Of a stretch of 64,000 nt of DNA, positions 63,883 through 64,000 are shown piece after piece. Within the stretch, counting starts at the first letter, position 1, and the number at the start of each line of letters is the position of its first letter. The notes below the pieces were generated by a model. The model was not told where the DNA came from. It made no database searches and saw nothing but the letters and a program-made list of their open reading frames with translations. This DNA is from Cyclobacterium sp. SYSU L10401. Lineage in GTDB: Bacteria > Bacteroidota > Bacteroidia > Cytophagales > Cyclobacteriaceae. The position numbers and the translations under genes are program-made. Location: the NCBI RefSeq assembly GCF_010993705.1, contig NZ_WOFO01000006.1:62001-126000 (forward strand). The letters run 5' to 3'.

Positions 63883-64000
63883 ATGGAACAATTAACCAAT
63901 AACGAAGAGCAGGTAATGGCCATCATCTGGCAATTGGAAAAGGCACTCATACGGGAGGTTCTTAAACGCTTTCCTGAACCGAAACCACCCTACACCACAT
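63883..64000 (+). CDS. BlaI/MecI/CopY-family repressor, N-terminus only (continues past window)
   Basis: The ATG at 63883 opens a frame that runs off the right edge: MEQLTNNEEQVMAIIWQLEK followed by ALIREVLKRFPEPKPPYTT. This is the start of the BlaI winged helix (EEQVMAIIW and VLKRFPEPKPPYTTV are family-typical). Members repress a divergent or downstream BlaR-like M56 peptidase sensor and its targets; that partner would lie beyond the window. Paired dyads lie directly upstream. Confidence 0.85.
   Translation, partial: MEQLTNNEEQVMAIIWQLEKALIREVLKRFPEPKPPYTT

Noticed and set aside
1-64000. CRISPR arrays, transposases, phage genes, tRNA or rRNA genes
   Set aside because: No regularly spaced repeats, transposase or integrase motifs, and no cloverleaf or rRNA-like sequence were noticed in any gap.

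Overview
This 64 kb window looks like ordinary chromosome from a free-living member of the Bacteroidota, most likely order Cytophagales, family Cyclobacteriaceae. That placement is inference. It rests on the fused SecDF, a type IX secretion C-terminal tail, lipoproteins with FG-GAP repeats, CBM9 and Gfo/Idh/MocA proteins, and upstream boxes matching the Bacteroidota sigma consensus TAnnTTTG. Most genes lack a Shine-Dalgarno sequence. Coding density is high. I see no rRNA, tRNA, CRISPR array, insertion sequence or prophage.

Layout. 1-7351 (minus strand): a LytTR-type response regulator cut by the window edge, its LytS-type kinase, a lone MoxR ATPase, an RluE-type pseudouridine synthase, an OmpA-like lipoprotein, RecG and a small-molecule kinase. 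7645-10824: a sodium:solute symporter, a Fur-family regulator, and two small membrane proteins sharing a divergent promoter region. 10896-14141 (minus): an apparent operon of three exported proteins (SUMF1-like, Tat Gfo/Idh/MocA, Tat TIM-barrel isomerase). 14307-16723: an AlgI-like MBOAT acyltransferase with its SGNH/AlgJ-like partner. 16911-23656: UvrA, a PA14-type secreted protein with a type IX sorting tail, and a PIF1/RecD-like helicase. 23776-27987: a membrane-anchored endonuclease/phosphatase-fold protein, a sugar isomerase plus aminotransferase pair, a GlcG/HbpS protein and YjbQ. 28081-35254 (minus): dGTPase and a complete tripartite RND efflux operon.

35520-43922 (plus): a CBM9 protein, a DUF4382 lipoprotein, RibD, free-methionine-R-sulfoxide reductase, RdgB, uridine kinase, a small exported protein and SecDF. 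44067-51918: a multi-spanning membrane protein, MetK, DinB/DUF1572, EcsC, a Gfo/Idh/MocA protein with a basic-tailed partner, a duplicated secreted protein, a DedA-like membrane protein and GAPDH. 51922-64000: a c-heme/FG-GAP lipoprotein, a single-domain response regulator, a phosphopantetheinyl transferase, a SWIM-SNF2 helicase, a TetR regulator, an AlkB-like dioxygenase, a two-subunit molybdenum hydroxylase and the start of a BlaI-family repressor.

The clearest unexplained signals are regulatory. A perfect 15-bp-arm palindrome lies over a consensus promoter in front of the TetR gene. Two matched TACG-N7-CGTA dyads precede the BlaI gene. At uvrA, dgt and a small gene before secDF, a consensus -7 box ends only 6-7 nt before the start codon, which suggests leaderless or nearly leaderless transcripts. 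I found no clear new defence or mobile system. The most distinctive gene set is the exported SUMF1-like/Gfo/TIM-barrel operon.
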